Shown in pieces: positions 17,190 to 25,459 of a stretch of DNA of 64,000 nucleotides (position 1 is the first letter of the stretch; every line of letters starts with the position of its first letter). The DNA lies in NCBI GenBank assembly GCA_965247225.1, contig CBDFGT010000017.1:1-64000 (forward strand), given 5' to 3'. This DNA is from CBDFGT01 sp965247225. GTDB lineage: Bacteria; Pseudomonadota; Alphaproteobacteria; Rhizobiales; Rhizobiaceae. Position numbers and translations under genes: made by a program. Below the pieces are notes generated by a model. That model ran no database searches. It was not told the origin of the DNA and saw nothing but the letters and a program-made list of their open reading frames with translations.

Positions 17190-18177
17190 GGATGTGGTCC
17201 TTTGGATGTATTTCTGATGTGGGAAAAAATGTCACGGACGACCATGCCCGTCATTGACTTTGGGTAAGTTCGACTGGAATGGCGGCAGTCCGTCCGCCGC
17301 CCGCGCGAGCGCGAACAGCCGGTAACCGGCATGAAGGGGCCGGACGCCGGATCAACCCCGACGAACGCCCGCCATTTGTCCCGGCAGCGCTGCCGGTTTG
17401 CACACCCAGCCACCCGGCAAGGATCAAGCCGGGCACCATGGCAAAAGCGCACGGATCGGTGGCAACGCTTGCCCGACCGCCACGCACACGGCGATGGCAA
17501 GGGCCTGTCCGCTGGCAACAATCCGTGTCTTGCCAACATTCTTTTCTGCTCCCGTTTTCCTGTTCCGGATTACGATCATGGCAACATAAAACAGGATTCC
17601 GTGAACATCTGTTTGCATCCTTTCGATGACCAAAACGTCAACGGGTAGACCGCGAATAGTGGTTGTTTTCGTCTTCATAAAAATATACCAAATAATTGAT
17701 ATTAATGATTTATAGAAGCTTTCAGGGTTTGGGCCCAGGGCAGACGGAGATGTTTTCCGGGCATCTGAAAACACGGCGTCTTAAGCGTTGACGCGAGTCA
17801 GAATGGGATGCGGGCAGGCAGGGGTTGAAAGCGGGAGGGGCGGCATAGACCTGGTTAGGTCAGGTCAAGGTGGCCTGAGCGTGACCGAAGGCCAACCAGT
17901 CGCCCCTCAAGCTGTCACCGCCCGAAAAGGTTCCGCGTTTAATTTTCCCCGTTCCGCAACGCGGATCGTGGCGGGACCAGTGGCCCGTCACGAAGGATCA
18001 GGAAAAAATCGACGTGGAAAAGAGCGAGGCTACCTCTGCCGAATCGGGTCTATAATTGTTGACAACGTTCGATCGCGTGTCGTATCGATATTTCGCAATC
18101 AAATGTGGCCGCAACGGTGGTGCACACGGCTCAAAATTGGCCTAAATAGTATTTTAATATCAATGACTTGATGTGTC
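17190..18177. other. About 1 kb without a convincing gene next to tRNA-Ser
   Basis: Several open frames exist but none shows a family pattern I recognise. A minus-strand piece (KTTTIRGLPVDVLVIERMQT near 17650) and GC-rich fragments near 17300-17500 look like decayed coding sequence. The right end, toward the tRNA 3' end, is where an island integrase would be expected, but no integrase is readable. Confidence 0.4.
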
Positions 18178-18267
18178 TGGCGGAGAGGGGGGGATTCGAA
18201 CCCCCGATGCCCTTGCAGGCATGCCGCATTTCGAGTGCGGTGCATTCGACCACTCTGCCACCTCTCC
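18178..18267 (-). tRNA. tRNA-Ser (anticodon CGA)
   Basis: The minus strand folds as a long-variable-arm class II tRNA: acceptor GGAGAGG pairing with CCTCTCC, D-arm GGCAGAGTGGTCGAATGCACC, anticodon loop CTCGAAA (CGA), variable arm GCATGCCTGCAAGGGCATC and T-arm GGGGGTTCGAATCCCCC. Discriminator G and CCA are encoded (18178-18180). Reads UCG serine codons. Lies upstream of rplU in divergent orientation. Confidence 0.97.
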
Positions 18268-18567
18268 GCATACGGTCGGCGCAATCTGTGCGCGGGCGTT
18301 TCTTAGCGATTGACGAAGCCACATGCAAGGGCAAAAGCGCAAGAAATCCGCACCATTGCCTTGACAGATTTCCCGTCCTGACGTATTGCCCGCCACTGTT
18401 GGTACGGGGAATCCGTGCCAATTGCGCCACGGTTTTAAAGACCGGGTGTCCACTGGCAGTGTTTTGGCGCCTGACATGCTCGAAACAGTGCTGAAGATCG
18501 ACTGATAAAAAGACGGCCTTTCGGGTGGTACCTGAAAAGAGCCGGAACGGACATGAAAGGATAAAAA

Positions 18568-18882
18568 ATGTTCGCAGTCATTAAAACCGGCGGTAAGCAA
18601 TACCGCGTCGCTGCAGACGATGTTCTGGTGATTGAAAAGCTGGAAGCCGCCGCAGGCGACAAGATCGAATTCACAGACGTTCTCATGGTCGGTGTTGGCG
18701 CTGACGCAAAGATCGGCGCGCCCTTTGTGGCGGGTGCCGTTGTGACAGCCGAAGTTGTGGAACATGGTCGCGCCAAAAAGGTTATCGCCTTCAAAAAGCG
18801 TCGTCGCCAGAATTCCAAGCGTTCGCGCGGTCATCGTCAGCACCAGACAACGGTGCGCATCACAGCCATTGCTGCAGCGTAA
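18568..18882 (+). CDS. rplU: 50S ribosomal protein L21
   Basis: A 104-residue L21, binding 23S rRNA in the large subunit. Starts MFAVIKTGGKQYRVAADDVL and contains the basic C-terminal block KVIAFKKRRRQNSKRSRGHRQ typical of the family. Short for alphaproteobacteria that carry C-terminal extensions. Operon with rpmA, 31 bp apart. The 300 bp between the tRNA and rplU holds its promoter but I could not assign boxes. Confidence 0.98.
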   Translation: MFAVIKTGGKQYRVAADDVLVIEKLEAAAGDKIEFTDVLMVGVGADAKIGAPFVAGAVVTAEVVEHGRAKKVIAFKKRRRQNSKRSRGHRQHQTTVRITAIAAA

Positions 18883-18913
18883 GTTGAGATCAAAGGTTTA
18901 AAGGAGAACATCC

Positions 18914-19186
18914 ATGGCACACAAAAAAGCTGGCGGTTCATCGCGCAACGGTCGTGATTCCAATTCCAAGCGCCTTGGCGTGAAGAAGTTTGGTGGCGAG
19001 AACGTGGTTGCGGGCAATATTATCGTGCGTCAGCGCGGTACACAGTGGCATCCGGGTGCCAATGTAGGCCTGGGAACAGATCACACCATCTTCGCGCTTG
19101 TTGAAGGCAATGTGAACTATCGTTCCAGGGCAAATGGCCGCGTATACGTGTCCGTTATGCCGAAAACGGCGGAAGCCGCAGAATAA
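18914..19186 (+). CDS. rpmA: 50S ribosomal protein L27
   Basis: A 90-residue L27 near the peptidyl transferase centre. AHKKAGGSSRNGRDSNSKRLGVKKFGGE at the N-terminus and IIVRQRGTQWHPGANVGLGTDHT are diagnostic; no N-terminal cleavage extension. GGAGAA precedes the ATG. Followed by a strong terminator. Confidence 0.98.
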   Translation: MAHKKAGGSSRNGRDSNSKRLGVKKFGGENVVAGNIIVRQRGTQWHPGANVGLGTDHTIFALVEGNVNYRSRANGRVYVSVMPKTAEAAE

Positions 19187-19255
19187 GCCGGGTGCGCAAT
19201 CAGCAGCCGGTGTCTCATGGACCCGGCCGGCACACCTGATGGTTCAGGCAAGTTG

Positions 19256-19292
19256 AAAGGGGAGATGGGACAACCATCTCCCCTTTTCTTTT
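19256..19292 (+). terminator. Intrinsic terminator after rpmA
   Basis: A 12-bp stem AAGGGGAGATGG / CCATCTCCCCTT with a small loop followed by a T-rich tail, 70 bp after the rpmA stop. Confidence 0.9.
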
Positions 19293-19320
19293 GCCCTCAA
19301 AGTCACGAAAGGACTGAACC

Positions 19321-19965
19321 ATGCAAAGCGAACTGTTAAGAGAAGACCAGCAGAGACAGATCTACGAGAGCCAACGGTTGGACGGTCAGATCGCAAGCGG
19401 GTCTGGCCGTCCGGTTATCGAAACAGAAAGATTGTTGTTGCGCGCACCGCACATCAATGACATTGACGCCCTTGCCCATCTCGCCAACAATTTCAAAGTC
19501 GCCATGATGCTCTCGCGCATGCCGCATCCCTACACACTTCAGGATGCCGCCGATTTTGTGAATCGCACTGCCGCTCATGGCGCGATTGGCAAAGGCGCCT
19601 ATGCCATCACCAAAGCGGACAATGGTGCCTTTCTCGGCTGTTGCGGTGTGCAGCCGCAGGAGGATCCGCGTATTCTCGAACTCGGTTACTGGCTGGGAGA
19701 GCCATTCTGGAGCAAGGGCTATGCGACCGAAGCAGCCCATGCGGTCATCGATGCCGCCTTTGCAGATCAGGCCGTTTCGCATCTGGAAGCACGCTGCCGG
19801 GTGATGAATGTGGCCTCGCGCCGGGTGATCCAGAAATGCGGGTTCCAGTTTCAGGGAACCGGCATGGCACCTTCTCTGTCGCTCGGCGGTTTCCAGCCCG
19901 TCGAATGGTACCGTCTGGACCGCAAGACCTTTGAAGCCCTGAGAAACTGGAGGGCTGCAAGATGA
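19321..19965 (+). CDS. GNAT family N-acetyltransferase (RimJ/RimL type)
   Basis: A 214-residue acetyltransferase. After a charged 30-residue N-terminus the fold begins IETERLLLRAPHINDIDAL; AITKADNGAFLGCCGVQ, YWLGEPFWSKGYATEAAHAV (acetyl-CoA binding) and ASRRVIQKCGFQFQGTG complete it. Such proteins acetylate N-terminal amines of ribosomal proteins or small molecules. Its stop overlaps the start of a second GNAT gene (ATGA). Both sit directly after rpmA. Confidence 0.9.
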   Translation: MQSELLREDQQRQIYESQRLDGQIASGSGRPVIETERLLLRAPHINDIDALAHLANNFKVAMMLSRMPHPYTLQDAADFVNRTAAHGAIGKGAYAITKADNGAFLGCCGVQPQEDPRILELGYWLGEPFWSKGYATEAAHAVIDAAFADQAVSHLEARCRVMNVASRRVIQKCGFQFQGTGMAPSLSLGGFQPVEWYRLDRKTFEALRNWRAAR

Positions 19966-20540
19966 GCCAGACAAGGATCATGGACGCTGAAAAGCTGGAC
20001 AGCACACCGGACTTGTGGACGCGCCGCCTTGTCCTGAGGCCGCCGCGCCCGGAAGATGCGGCAGATATCGCGCGGATTCTTGGCGATTTCGATGTGGCCA
20101 AAATGCTGGTGCGTGTGCCGTTTCCTTATGATCGCAAGGATGCGGAAACCTGGCTGGACATGTGGGAGCACGGGAAGATATCGGGCAAAGGTTTTGTCCT
20201 GACCCTCAAGGAGGACAGCGCCCGCCTGATCGGCTATGTTTCCGTTGAAAACGGGAATGATGACCTTGGTCCGGCAATCGGCTATTGGCTTGGAAAAGAC
20301 CACTGGGGCAAGGGGCTGATGAGCGAAGCTGTGGAGGCCGTTATACAGCATTTTTTCCGGGCCAATATCGGCGCAACGCTCCATTCCGGTGTCATCGCCG
20401 ACAATCCGGCCTCGCTGAAAATCCAGCGCAAGCTGGGCTTTGATATCAGCGGCGTCAAGGATGTCTGGTGCGTGTCGCGCAATGCAATGGTCAAGGTGGT
20501 TGAAACCGAAGTCACCTTCGGCAGCTTTATGCCGCTGTAG
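19962..20540 (+). CDS. GNAT family N-acetyltransferase, second tandem copy
   Basis: A 192-residue paralogue: TRRLVLRPPRPEDAADIARI-like start, AIGYWLGKDHWGKGLMSEAV for acetyl-CoA binding, NPASLKIQRKLGFDISGV at the end. Co-translated with the previous gene. A 12-bp stem hairpin (20596-20633) follows at a distance that suits termination. Confidence 0.9.
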   Translation: MSQTRIMDAEKLDSTPDLWTRRLVLRPPRPEDAADIARILGDFDVAKMLVRVPFPYDRKDAETWLDMWEHGKISGKGFVLTLKEDSARLIGYVSVENGNDDLGPAIGYWLGKDHWGKGLMSEAVEAVIQHFFRANIGATLHSGVIADNPASLKIQRKLGFDISGVKDVWCVSRNAMVKVVETEVTFGSFMPL

Positions 20541-20595
20541 CACTTCAGGACGGAAATCCGCGTACCGCTTTTCCGTGCATTGCACACGACAAGCA

Positions 20596-20633
20596 GACAG
20601 GGCGTTTCTGCGTTTGCGTGGAAACGCCCTGTC
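20596..20633 (+). terminator. Long GC-rich hairpin after the GNAT pair
   Basis: Perfect 12-bp arms GACAGGGCGTTT / AAACGCCCTGTC with a 14-base loop. No T-run follows, so its role as terminator is uncertain. Confidence 0.5.
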
Positions 20634-20689
20634 ACAGACGCGCCGGAGCCGCCCGGCGCATTTCCGTATCCCGAAATGGAGACTGTTCG

Positions 20690-20971
20690 ATGACCCGATC
20701 ATCGCAGCAAACGCCTGTCTGCGCCCTGTCGTTTCGCAAGCAACCCTGCCTGCGCACGCAGCAAGTGTTTCTGCACAGCCGGGTTCTGGCAGACAATGTT
20801 GCCGCCTTGAAAGTTCAGGCGAAGGCGGGCTTTGAAAGGGCGGGGCGTGAAGCCATGTTTTCAATTCCGCAGGGCAGGGAAATGGAGGTCATCCGCACCT
20901 GCCTGACCCGTGAAAGCTTCTGCGGACAGCCAGCAAATCCTGCCTTCGGCTCTTGGAATCCTGTGGCTTGA
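20690..20971 (+). pseudogene. Fragment of a third GNAT acetyltransferase
   Basis: The reading from 20690 contains SRVLADNVAALKVQAKAGFE and GREMEVIRTCLTRESF, which match the C-terminal helix-strand end of RimJ-like acetyltransferases; the N-terminal fold and acetyl-CoA loop are absent. It follows two intact GNAT genes, so a third tandem copy seems to have been lost by deletion. Confidence 0.6.
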
Positions 20972-21009
20972 CCGCCATATGGACAGGAAACAACAGGACA
21001 GGATGTGAA

Positions 21010-22515
21010 ATGGCAACGCTGGAGATAGCCGCACGGACAGGGGCAAAGTTCCCCTTCGACAATTCCTATGCCCGTCTGCCGGTGCCATTCCAGCTGCCGC
21101 AAAGGCCAACGCCGGTGCGGGCTCCCCGGCTGATCAGGGTCAACAGGGAGCTGGCACGCGAACTGGGTCTGGACCTGTCCGGTCTTGATGATCAGGCCCT
21201 TGCCGATCTGTTTTCCGGCAATGCGCTGCCGGATGGTGCGCAGCCCTTGGCCATGGCCTATTCCGGCCACCAGTTCGGCGGGTTCAACCCCCATCTGGGA
21301 GACGGACGGGCGATTCTTCTGGGTGAAGTGGTGGACGGGAACGGCCAGCGTCGCGATATCCAGCTGAAGGGGGCAGGGCCAACACCCTTTTCCCGCCGTG
21401 GTGACGGACGCGCGGCCCTTGGTCCGGTGCTGCGTGAATATATCGTGTCCGAGGCCATGCATGCACTGGGCATTCCGGCCACAAGGGCCCTTGCGGCGGT
21501 TTCAACCGGCGAACCCGTCTATCGCCAGCCCATACAGCCCGGCGGCGTGTTCACCCGCGTGGCCGCCAGCCACATCCGGGTCGGCACATTCCAGTTTTTT
21601 GCCAGCCGCGGCGATGAGGCCGGGCTGAAACATCTGGCACATTACGTCATCGCGCGGCACTATCCGCATGTCCTGCAGACCGATCATCCCTGTCTGGCCC
21701 TGCTGGAGACCATTATCGATGCGCAGGCGCAACTGATTGCCAAATGGATGGCCGTCGGCTTCATCCATGGTGTCATGAACACCGATAATATGACGGTTTC
21801 CGGCCAGACCATTGATTTCGGCCCCTGCGCCTTTATCGATACGTTTGATCCCATGGCTGTCTTTTCCTCCATCGATGAACGCGGGCGATATGCCTGGGGC
21901 AACCAGCCGGGCATGGCGCAGTGGAATCTGGCACGTCTGGCAGAGTGCTTCCTGCCGCTGATAGCCGACAATGCAGAAGACGCGGTCAAACAGGGCAATG
22001 ACAGGGTGGTGGCCTTTGCCAATTCCTATCAGCGCTATTGGCTGGCCGGGATGCGCGCCAAGCTGGGGCTTGAGCGTCAGGAAGATGCGGACGCGGACCT
22101 GATCAGCGGCCTCATGGAGGCCATGCACAAGGGCAGGGCGGATTTTACCAGAACATTCAGGGCCTTGGCCAGCTTTTCGGAATCAGGATTGCAGGGACTT
22201 GCAGCAAGGGATGAATTTGCCGATCCCGCATATTTTGATCTCTGGTTTGCACAATGGCGGGCGCGGCTTACGCGCGAGACCCGCAGTCCCCGGGAGCGGG
22301 CAACGGCCATGCGGCAGGTCAATCCGGCCTTCATTCCGCGCAATCACCGCATTGAGGAGGTGATAGAGGCGGCCGTGCAGCGCGATGACTTTCAGCCGTT
22401 TGAAACTCTGATGCGGGTTCTGGCAAAGCCTTACGACGACCAGCCGGAATTTGAAGCCTACAAAAATGCCCCGCTGGAGCATGAGCGGGTGCTGGCCACT
22501 TTCTGCGGAACGTGA
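21010..22515 (+). CDS. selO: Protein adenylyltransferase SelO (YdiU family)
   Basis: A 501-residue pseudokinase that transfers AMP to Ser/Thr/Tyr of target proteins, linked to redox stress. Family blocks: MAYSGHQFGGFNPHLGDGRA, DIQLKGAGPTPFSRRGDGRA, MGF-like region FIHGVMNTDNMTVSGQTIDF and GPCAFIDTFDP (metal-binding Asn/Asp). The C-terminus ends FCGT; a Cys stands where selenocysteine or Cys is found in relatives. Start at 21010 (MATLEIAARTG) chosen over an upstream in-frame ATG without homology. Confidence 0.95.
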   Translation: MATLEIAARTGAKFPFDNSYARLPVPFQLPQRPTPVRAPRLIRVNRELARELGLDLSGLDDQALADLFSGNALPDGAQPLAMAYSGHQFGGFNPHLGDGRAILLGEVVDGNGQRRDIQLKGAGPTPFSRRGDGRAALGPVLREYIVSEAMHALGIPATRALAAVSTGEPVYRQPIQPGGVFTRVAASHIRVGTFQFFASRGDEAGLKHLAHYVIARHYPHVLQTDHPCLALLETIIDAQAQLIAKWMAVGFIHGVMNTDNMTVSGQTIDFGPCAFIDTFDPMAVFSSIDERGRYAWGNQPGMAQWNLARLAECFLPLIADNAEDAVKQGNDRVVAFANSYQRYWLAGMRAKLGLERQEDADADLISGLMEAMHKGRADFTRTFRALASFSESGLQGLAARDEFADPAYFDLWFAQWRARLTRETRSPRERATAMRQVNPAFIPRNHRIEEVIEAAVQRDDFQPFETLMRVLAKPYDDQPEFEAYKNAPLEHERVLATFCGT

Positions 22516-22523
22516 CCGTGGGA

Positions 22524-23018
22524 TTACGGTATCAATCCCTTCAAGGATAAAAGCAGTGTCATCGGCTGGGTAGGCGACACCACGAAACCATGATGCAGAT
22601 AAAACTGTTTTGCATCTTCCGAAAGGGCATGGACCAATAGCCCGCGAATACCCAAAATTCCTGCGGCCTGGGCAGACCGCATTACAGCATCCTGCAACAA
22701 CGCTGCGCCAAGTCCCTGACCTTTCATTGACACGTCAACAGCCAGTCTTCCGAGGATCGCAATGGGTACAGGATCAGGCATATTGCGCCGAACGGATTTG
22801 GGACTTTCCACCAGCGCCAGACTGCCTGACGCCAGACAATAATAGCCTATCACCCGGTTGTCATTGGCGACGGCATAAGTCCGCGAAGCACCATTGCGCT
22901 GATTGTGCAATGCGCGCTTTTGCAGCCATTCATCCAGACTGGGCACACCGCAGGAAAAGGCCTGCACATCATGCTGTTCACTCAGCAGGACGGGGGCTGA
23001 TATCATTCGGAAATCCAA
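22524..23018 (-). CDS. GNAT toxin of a type II toxin-antitoxin pair (TacT/AtaT-like)
   Basis: A 164-residue GNAT of the toxin branch, which acetylates the amino group of charged tRNAs and stops translation. Signs: CGVPSLDEWLQKRALHNQR near residue 25, GYYCLASGSLALVES, LGRLAVDVSMKGQGLGAALLQDA (acetyl-CoA pyrophosphate loop), LVHALSEDAKQFYLHHGF with the catalytic Tyr. It overlaps the DUF1778 antitoxin gene by 16 bases. Both appear intact. Confidence 0.9.
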   Translation of the reverse strand: MDFRMISAPVLLSEQHDVQAFSCGVPSLDEWLQKRALHNQRNGASRTYAVANDNRVIGYYCLASGSLALVESPKSVRRNMPDPVPIAILGRLAVDVSMKGQGLGAALLQDAVMRSAQAAGILGIRGLLVHALSEDAKQFYLHHGFVVSPTQPMTLLLSLKGLIP

Positions 23019-23290
23019 GGCTTCTTTACCCGCAACAAGCGCTCAAATCCTGTATTGTCCGGTGGGGCGTCGAGGATATCCAGAAAATGCGTATAGGTTT
23101 CCAGATCGGCGCGCACCAAAGCCGGATCAAGTAAAGCCGTTTCAGCAGCCTTCCGGGAGGATTCAATCATAAAATCCGACCGCGACTGGCCATTCAGCCG
23201 CGCGGCTTGATCAATCAGAGATTTTATGTCACTGCGCACACGCAAATTAACGGCGTGGGTTTCCTCGGGTCTTTGCTTCAAATGCGCCAT
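23003..23290 (-). CDS. DUF1778 antitoxin (TacA-like, ribbon-helix-helix)
   Basis: A 95-residue antitoxin: N-terminal RHH domain (HAVNLRVRSDIKSLIDQAARLNGQSRSDFMI) and C-terminal toxin-neutralising tail (LETYTHFLDILDAPPDNTGFERLL). Start placed at 23290 (MAHLKQRPEE); a longer reading starts at 23344 but would run through the intergenic region. A near-perfect 29-bp palindrome at 23332-23360 is the expected autoregulatory operator. Confidence 0.9.
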   Translation of the reverse strand: MAHLKQRPEETHAVNLRVRSDIKSLIDQAARLNGQSRSDFMIESSRKAAETALLDPALVRADLETYTHFLDILDAPPDNTGFERLLRVKKPWISE

Positions 23291-23331
23291 TGTACCAACC
23301 TCACGATGCCTGCCAAGGTGAGGAGTATAGC

Positions 23332-23360
23332 ATATCAGATACACATTGTGTATCTGATAT
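23332..23360 (-). promoter_or_regulatory. Operator palindrome of the GNAT/DUF1778 pair
   Basis: ATATCAGATACACA / TGTGTATCTGATAT arms around a single central base, 42 bp upstream of the antitoxin start. Both RHH-type symmetry and place suit conditional cooperative autoregulation by the toxin-antitoxin complex. Confidence 0.8.
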
Positions 23361-23382
23361 CGCGTTTGACCCGCTGTAAATC

Positions 23383-24390
23383 TCAGGCGGCTTTGAGCGA
23401 CCGTTCCAGCTGGCGGAACGAGATCAGCTTCTTGGTCTTCTCATCCCACAGCGTCAAAGGCACACATTTGATGCTTTCCCAAAGGGTCAGGCGACCGATA
23501 TCCTTCAGTTCGGGATAATCGCGCAGGATTTTGGGCAGGCGGTGGAAGGGAATGCGGCTTGAAAGGTGATGCACATGGTGAATGCCGATATTGCCGGTCA
23601 GCCACATCAACGGTTTGGGAAGATCATAGAATGAACTGCCATGCAGGGCAGCAAACTCGCGCTGCCAGTCCTTGCCGCTTTCCCAATGGGTCTCGTCAAA
23701 CTGGTGCTGCACATAGAACAACCACACGCCGATGGACGCGCCGATGAGCACGACAGGAATCTGGATCATCAGGAATGCCTGCCAGCCGACCAGATACATC
23801 ATCATGGCATAGATGGCGGCAATCCCCAGATTGGTTCCAAGTGTGCTGGTCCATGGCACAAGGCCCTTTTTCATTGCGCCGATGGGCAGGCGATGCTGCA
23901 ACACAAACAGATAGGCCGGTCCAAGCCCGAACATCACAACCGGGTGGCGGTAAAGCTTGTATTTCAGGCGACCTGACAGGGGCAGGGCCAGATATTCATT
24001 CACAGTCAATGTGTCGATATCGCCAAAGCCGCGCCTGTCGAGATTGCCGGAACTGGCATGATGCAGCGCATGGCTGTGGCGCCAGTAATCATAGGGTGTC
24101 AGGGTCATCACACCCAGGATGCGTCCCACCCAGTCATTCACCGTCTGGGACGAGAACATTGCATTGTGGCCGCAGTCATGCTGGATGATGAAAAGCCGGA
24201 CCATGAGCCCTGCAGCGGGCACCGCCAGAAGAAGGACCAGAAGATAGCTCACCGGCAGCAGATACCACATCGCCGCCCAAAGGGCCGCAAACGGCACGAC
24301 AGTCACAATGATTTCGAGCATTCCCTGCAGATTGTCCGGATTTTTATAAGGTGCCAGACGGGCAACCCACTTCTTGGAAACATCATTCAT
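23383..24390 (-). CDS. Fatty acid desaturase family membrane enzyme
   Basis: A 335-residue di-iron membrane desaturase. The three His boxes are HDCGH (71-75), HSHALHH (105-111) and HHVHHL (near 275); four or more hydrophobic segments flank them. It resembles DesA/omega-type acyl-lipid desaturases that act on membrane lipids. Monocistronic. The 170 bp upstream are AT-rich and hold the promoter. Confidence 0.9.
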   Translation of the reverse strand: MNDVSKKWVARLAPYKNPDNLQGMLEIIVTVVPFAALWAAMWYLLPVSYLLVLLLAVPAAGLMVRLFIIQHDCGHNAMFSSQTVNDWVGRILGVMTLTPYDYWRHSHALHHASSGNLDRRGFGDIDTLTVNEYLALPLSGRLKYKLYRHPVVMFGLGPAYLFVLQHRLPIGAMKKGLVPWTSTLGTNLGIAAIYAMMMYLVGWQAFLMIQIPVVLIGASIGVWLFYVQHQFDETHWESGKDWQREFAALHGSSFYDLPKPLMWLTGNIGIHHVHHLSSRIPFHRLPKILRDYPELKDIGRLTLWESIKCVPLTLWDEKTKKLISFRQLERSLKAA

Positions 24391-24560
24391 TCTGTCATGC
24401 TTTTCATCGGAGGCATTTTCTGACCTGCATCAGGTGGGGTCGCTGATACGCGAGTTCAAGGCGACGCGAAAGTGGCAAATTGCCGCCAATTGTCACATTT
24501 GTGCGCCATCAACATATATTCTGCAAAAACTACAGTATTTTCAGCAGTACAAGGCAGGGT

Positions 24561-25445
24561 TTAAACACCAGACAGAAATTGCCGGATAGCCGCCAGCACC
24601 TGCGGTGTATGCAGATTGGGCGCATGCCCCTGACCCGGAGCCGTCAAGACAACAAGACCCTTGTGCCTTTCCTGCATGGCGATCACTGTTGCTGCGTTGA
24701 GCAGGGTCGAGTTTTCGCCGCGCACAACCATCAAGGGGATCCGGGCCAGAAGGTCAAACTGTGCCCAGAGGTCGGGCAGCGGCTGGCTCAGGTCCAGGCT
24801 GGCGGTTTGTGCGGCAATGGCCGGGTCATGATCGCTGTGAAGACCTGTCGCGTCTTCCTTGAAAATGGCCTCTGCCATGTCTGCCCAGTCACGATCCCCA
24901 AAGACCGGAAACCGGCTCTGGTGAATGGCCTTCAGCATCGCTGCGGCATCGGGCCAATCGCGTGGCTGGCGACCTTTCGACAGGTAGGACTGGATTTCGC
25001 GCAGGCCTTCCACGCCCAGCTCCGGCCCGACATCGTTGAGAACACCGGCAGAGATCAGTGTCGGTGCAATGGCCATCAGGAGATGCATCAGCAATCCGCC
25101 ACGCGATGTGCCGATGAAAATCGCCTGCGAAATGCCCAGCGCCGCACAAAAGCTGACGACATCATCGGCCTCGACCAGCAGATTGTAGCGTGTTGGATCC
25201 GGATCCCTGTCCGATCCGCCCCGCCCGCGCGAATCAAGGGCGATCACGCGACGCGGCGCTGTATCGTCTTGTGACAATGCGACAGCAAGCTGGTGAAAAT
25301 CGCGGGCATTGCGCGTCAGGCCCGGCAGGCATAGCACCGGCATCAGGTGTGGTGCCGTATCTGCGCGTGCAGCATAATCCCTGGCATGCAGGGTCAGACC
25401 GTCCTGTGTTTGAAAATGACGGCCGGTAAAGGCGGGATCACGCAT
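24561..25445 (-). CDS. Alpha/beta hydrolase
   Basis: A 294-residue hydrolase with LCLPGLTRNARDFHQLA (oxyanion region), ALDSRGRGGSD, nucleophile elbow GTSRGG (Ser near 113) and catalytic His in GQGHAPNL near the C-terminus. Common in Rhizobiales next to a lytic transglycosylase gene; substrate unknown. Only 14 bp follow the slt stop, so they may be co-transcribed. Confidence 0.85.
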   Translation of the reverse strand: MRDPAFTGRHFQTQDGLTLHARDYAARADTAPHLMPVLCLPGLTRNARDFHQLAVALSQDDTAPRRVIALDSRGRGGSDRDPDPTRYNLLVEADDVVSFCAALGISQAIFIGTSRGGLLMHLLMAIAPTLISAGVLNDVGPELGVEGLREIQSYLSKGRQPRDWPDAAAMLKAIHQSRFPVFGDRDWADMAEAIFKEDATGLHSDHDPAIAAQTASLDLSQPLPDLWAQFDLLARIPLMVVRGENSTLLNAATVIAMQERHKGLVVLTAPGQGHAPNLHTPQVLAAIRQFLSGV

Positions 25446-25459
25446 GCACGGCTCCGGAT

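Noticed and set aside
17424..17774. 116-codon minus-strand frame near the tRNA
   Set aside because: No family signal; composition changes along it as in a decayed region, so it is only noted as part of the gene-free stretch.
18100..18180. att site at the tRNA-Ser 3' end
   Set aside because: I could not find a second copy of the tRNA end in the window, so only the island idea is reported, not an att site.
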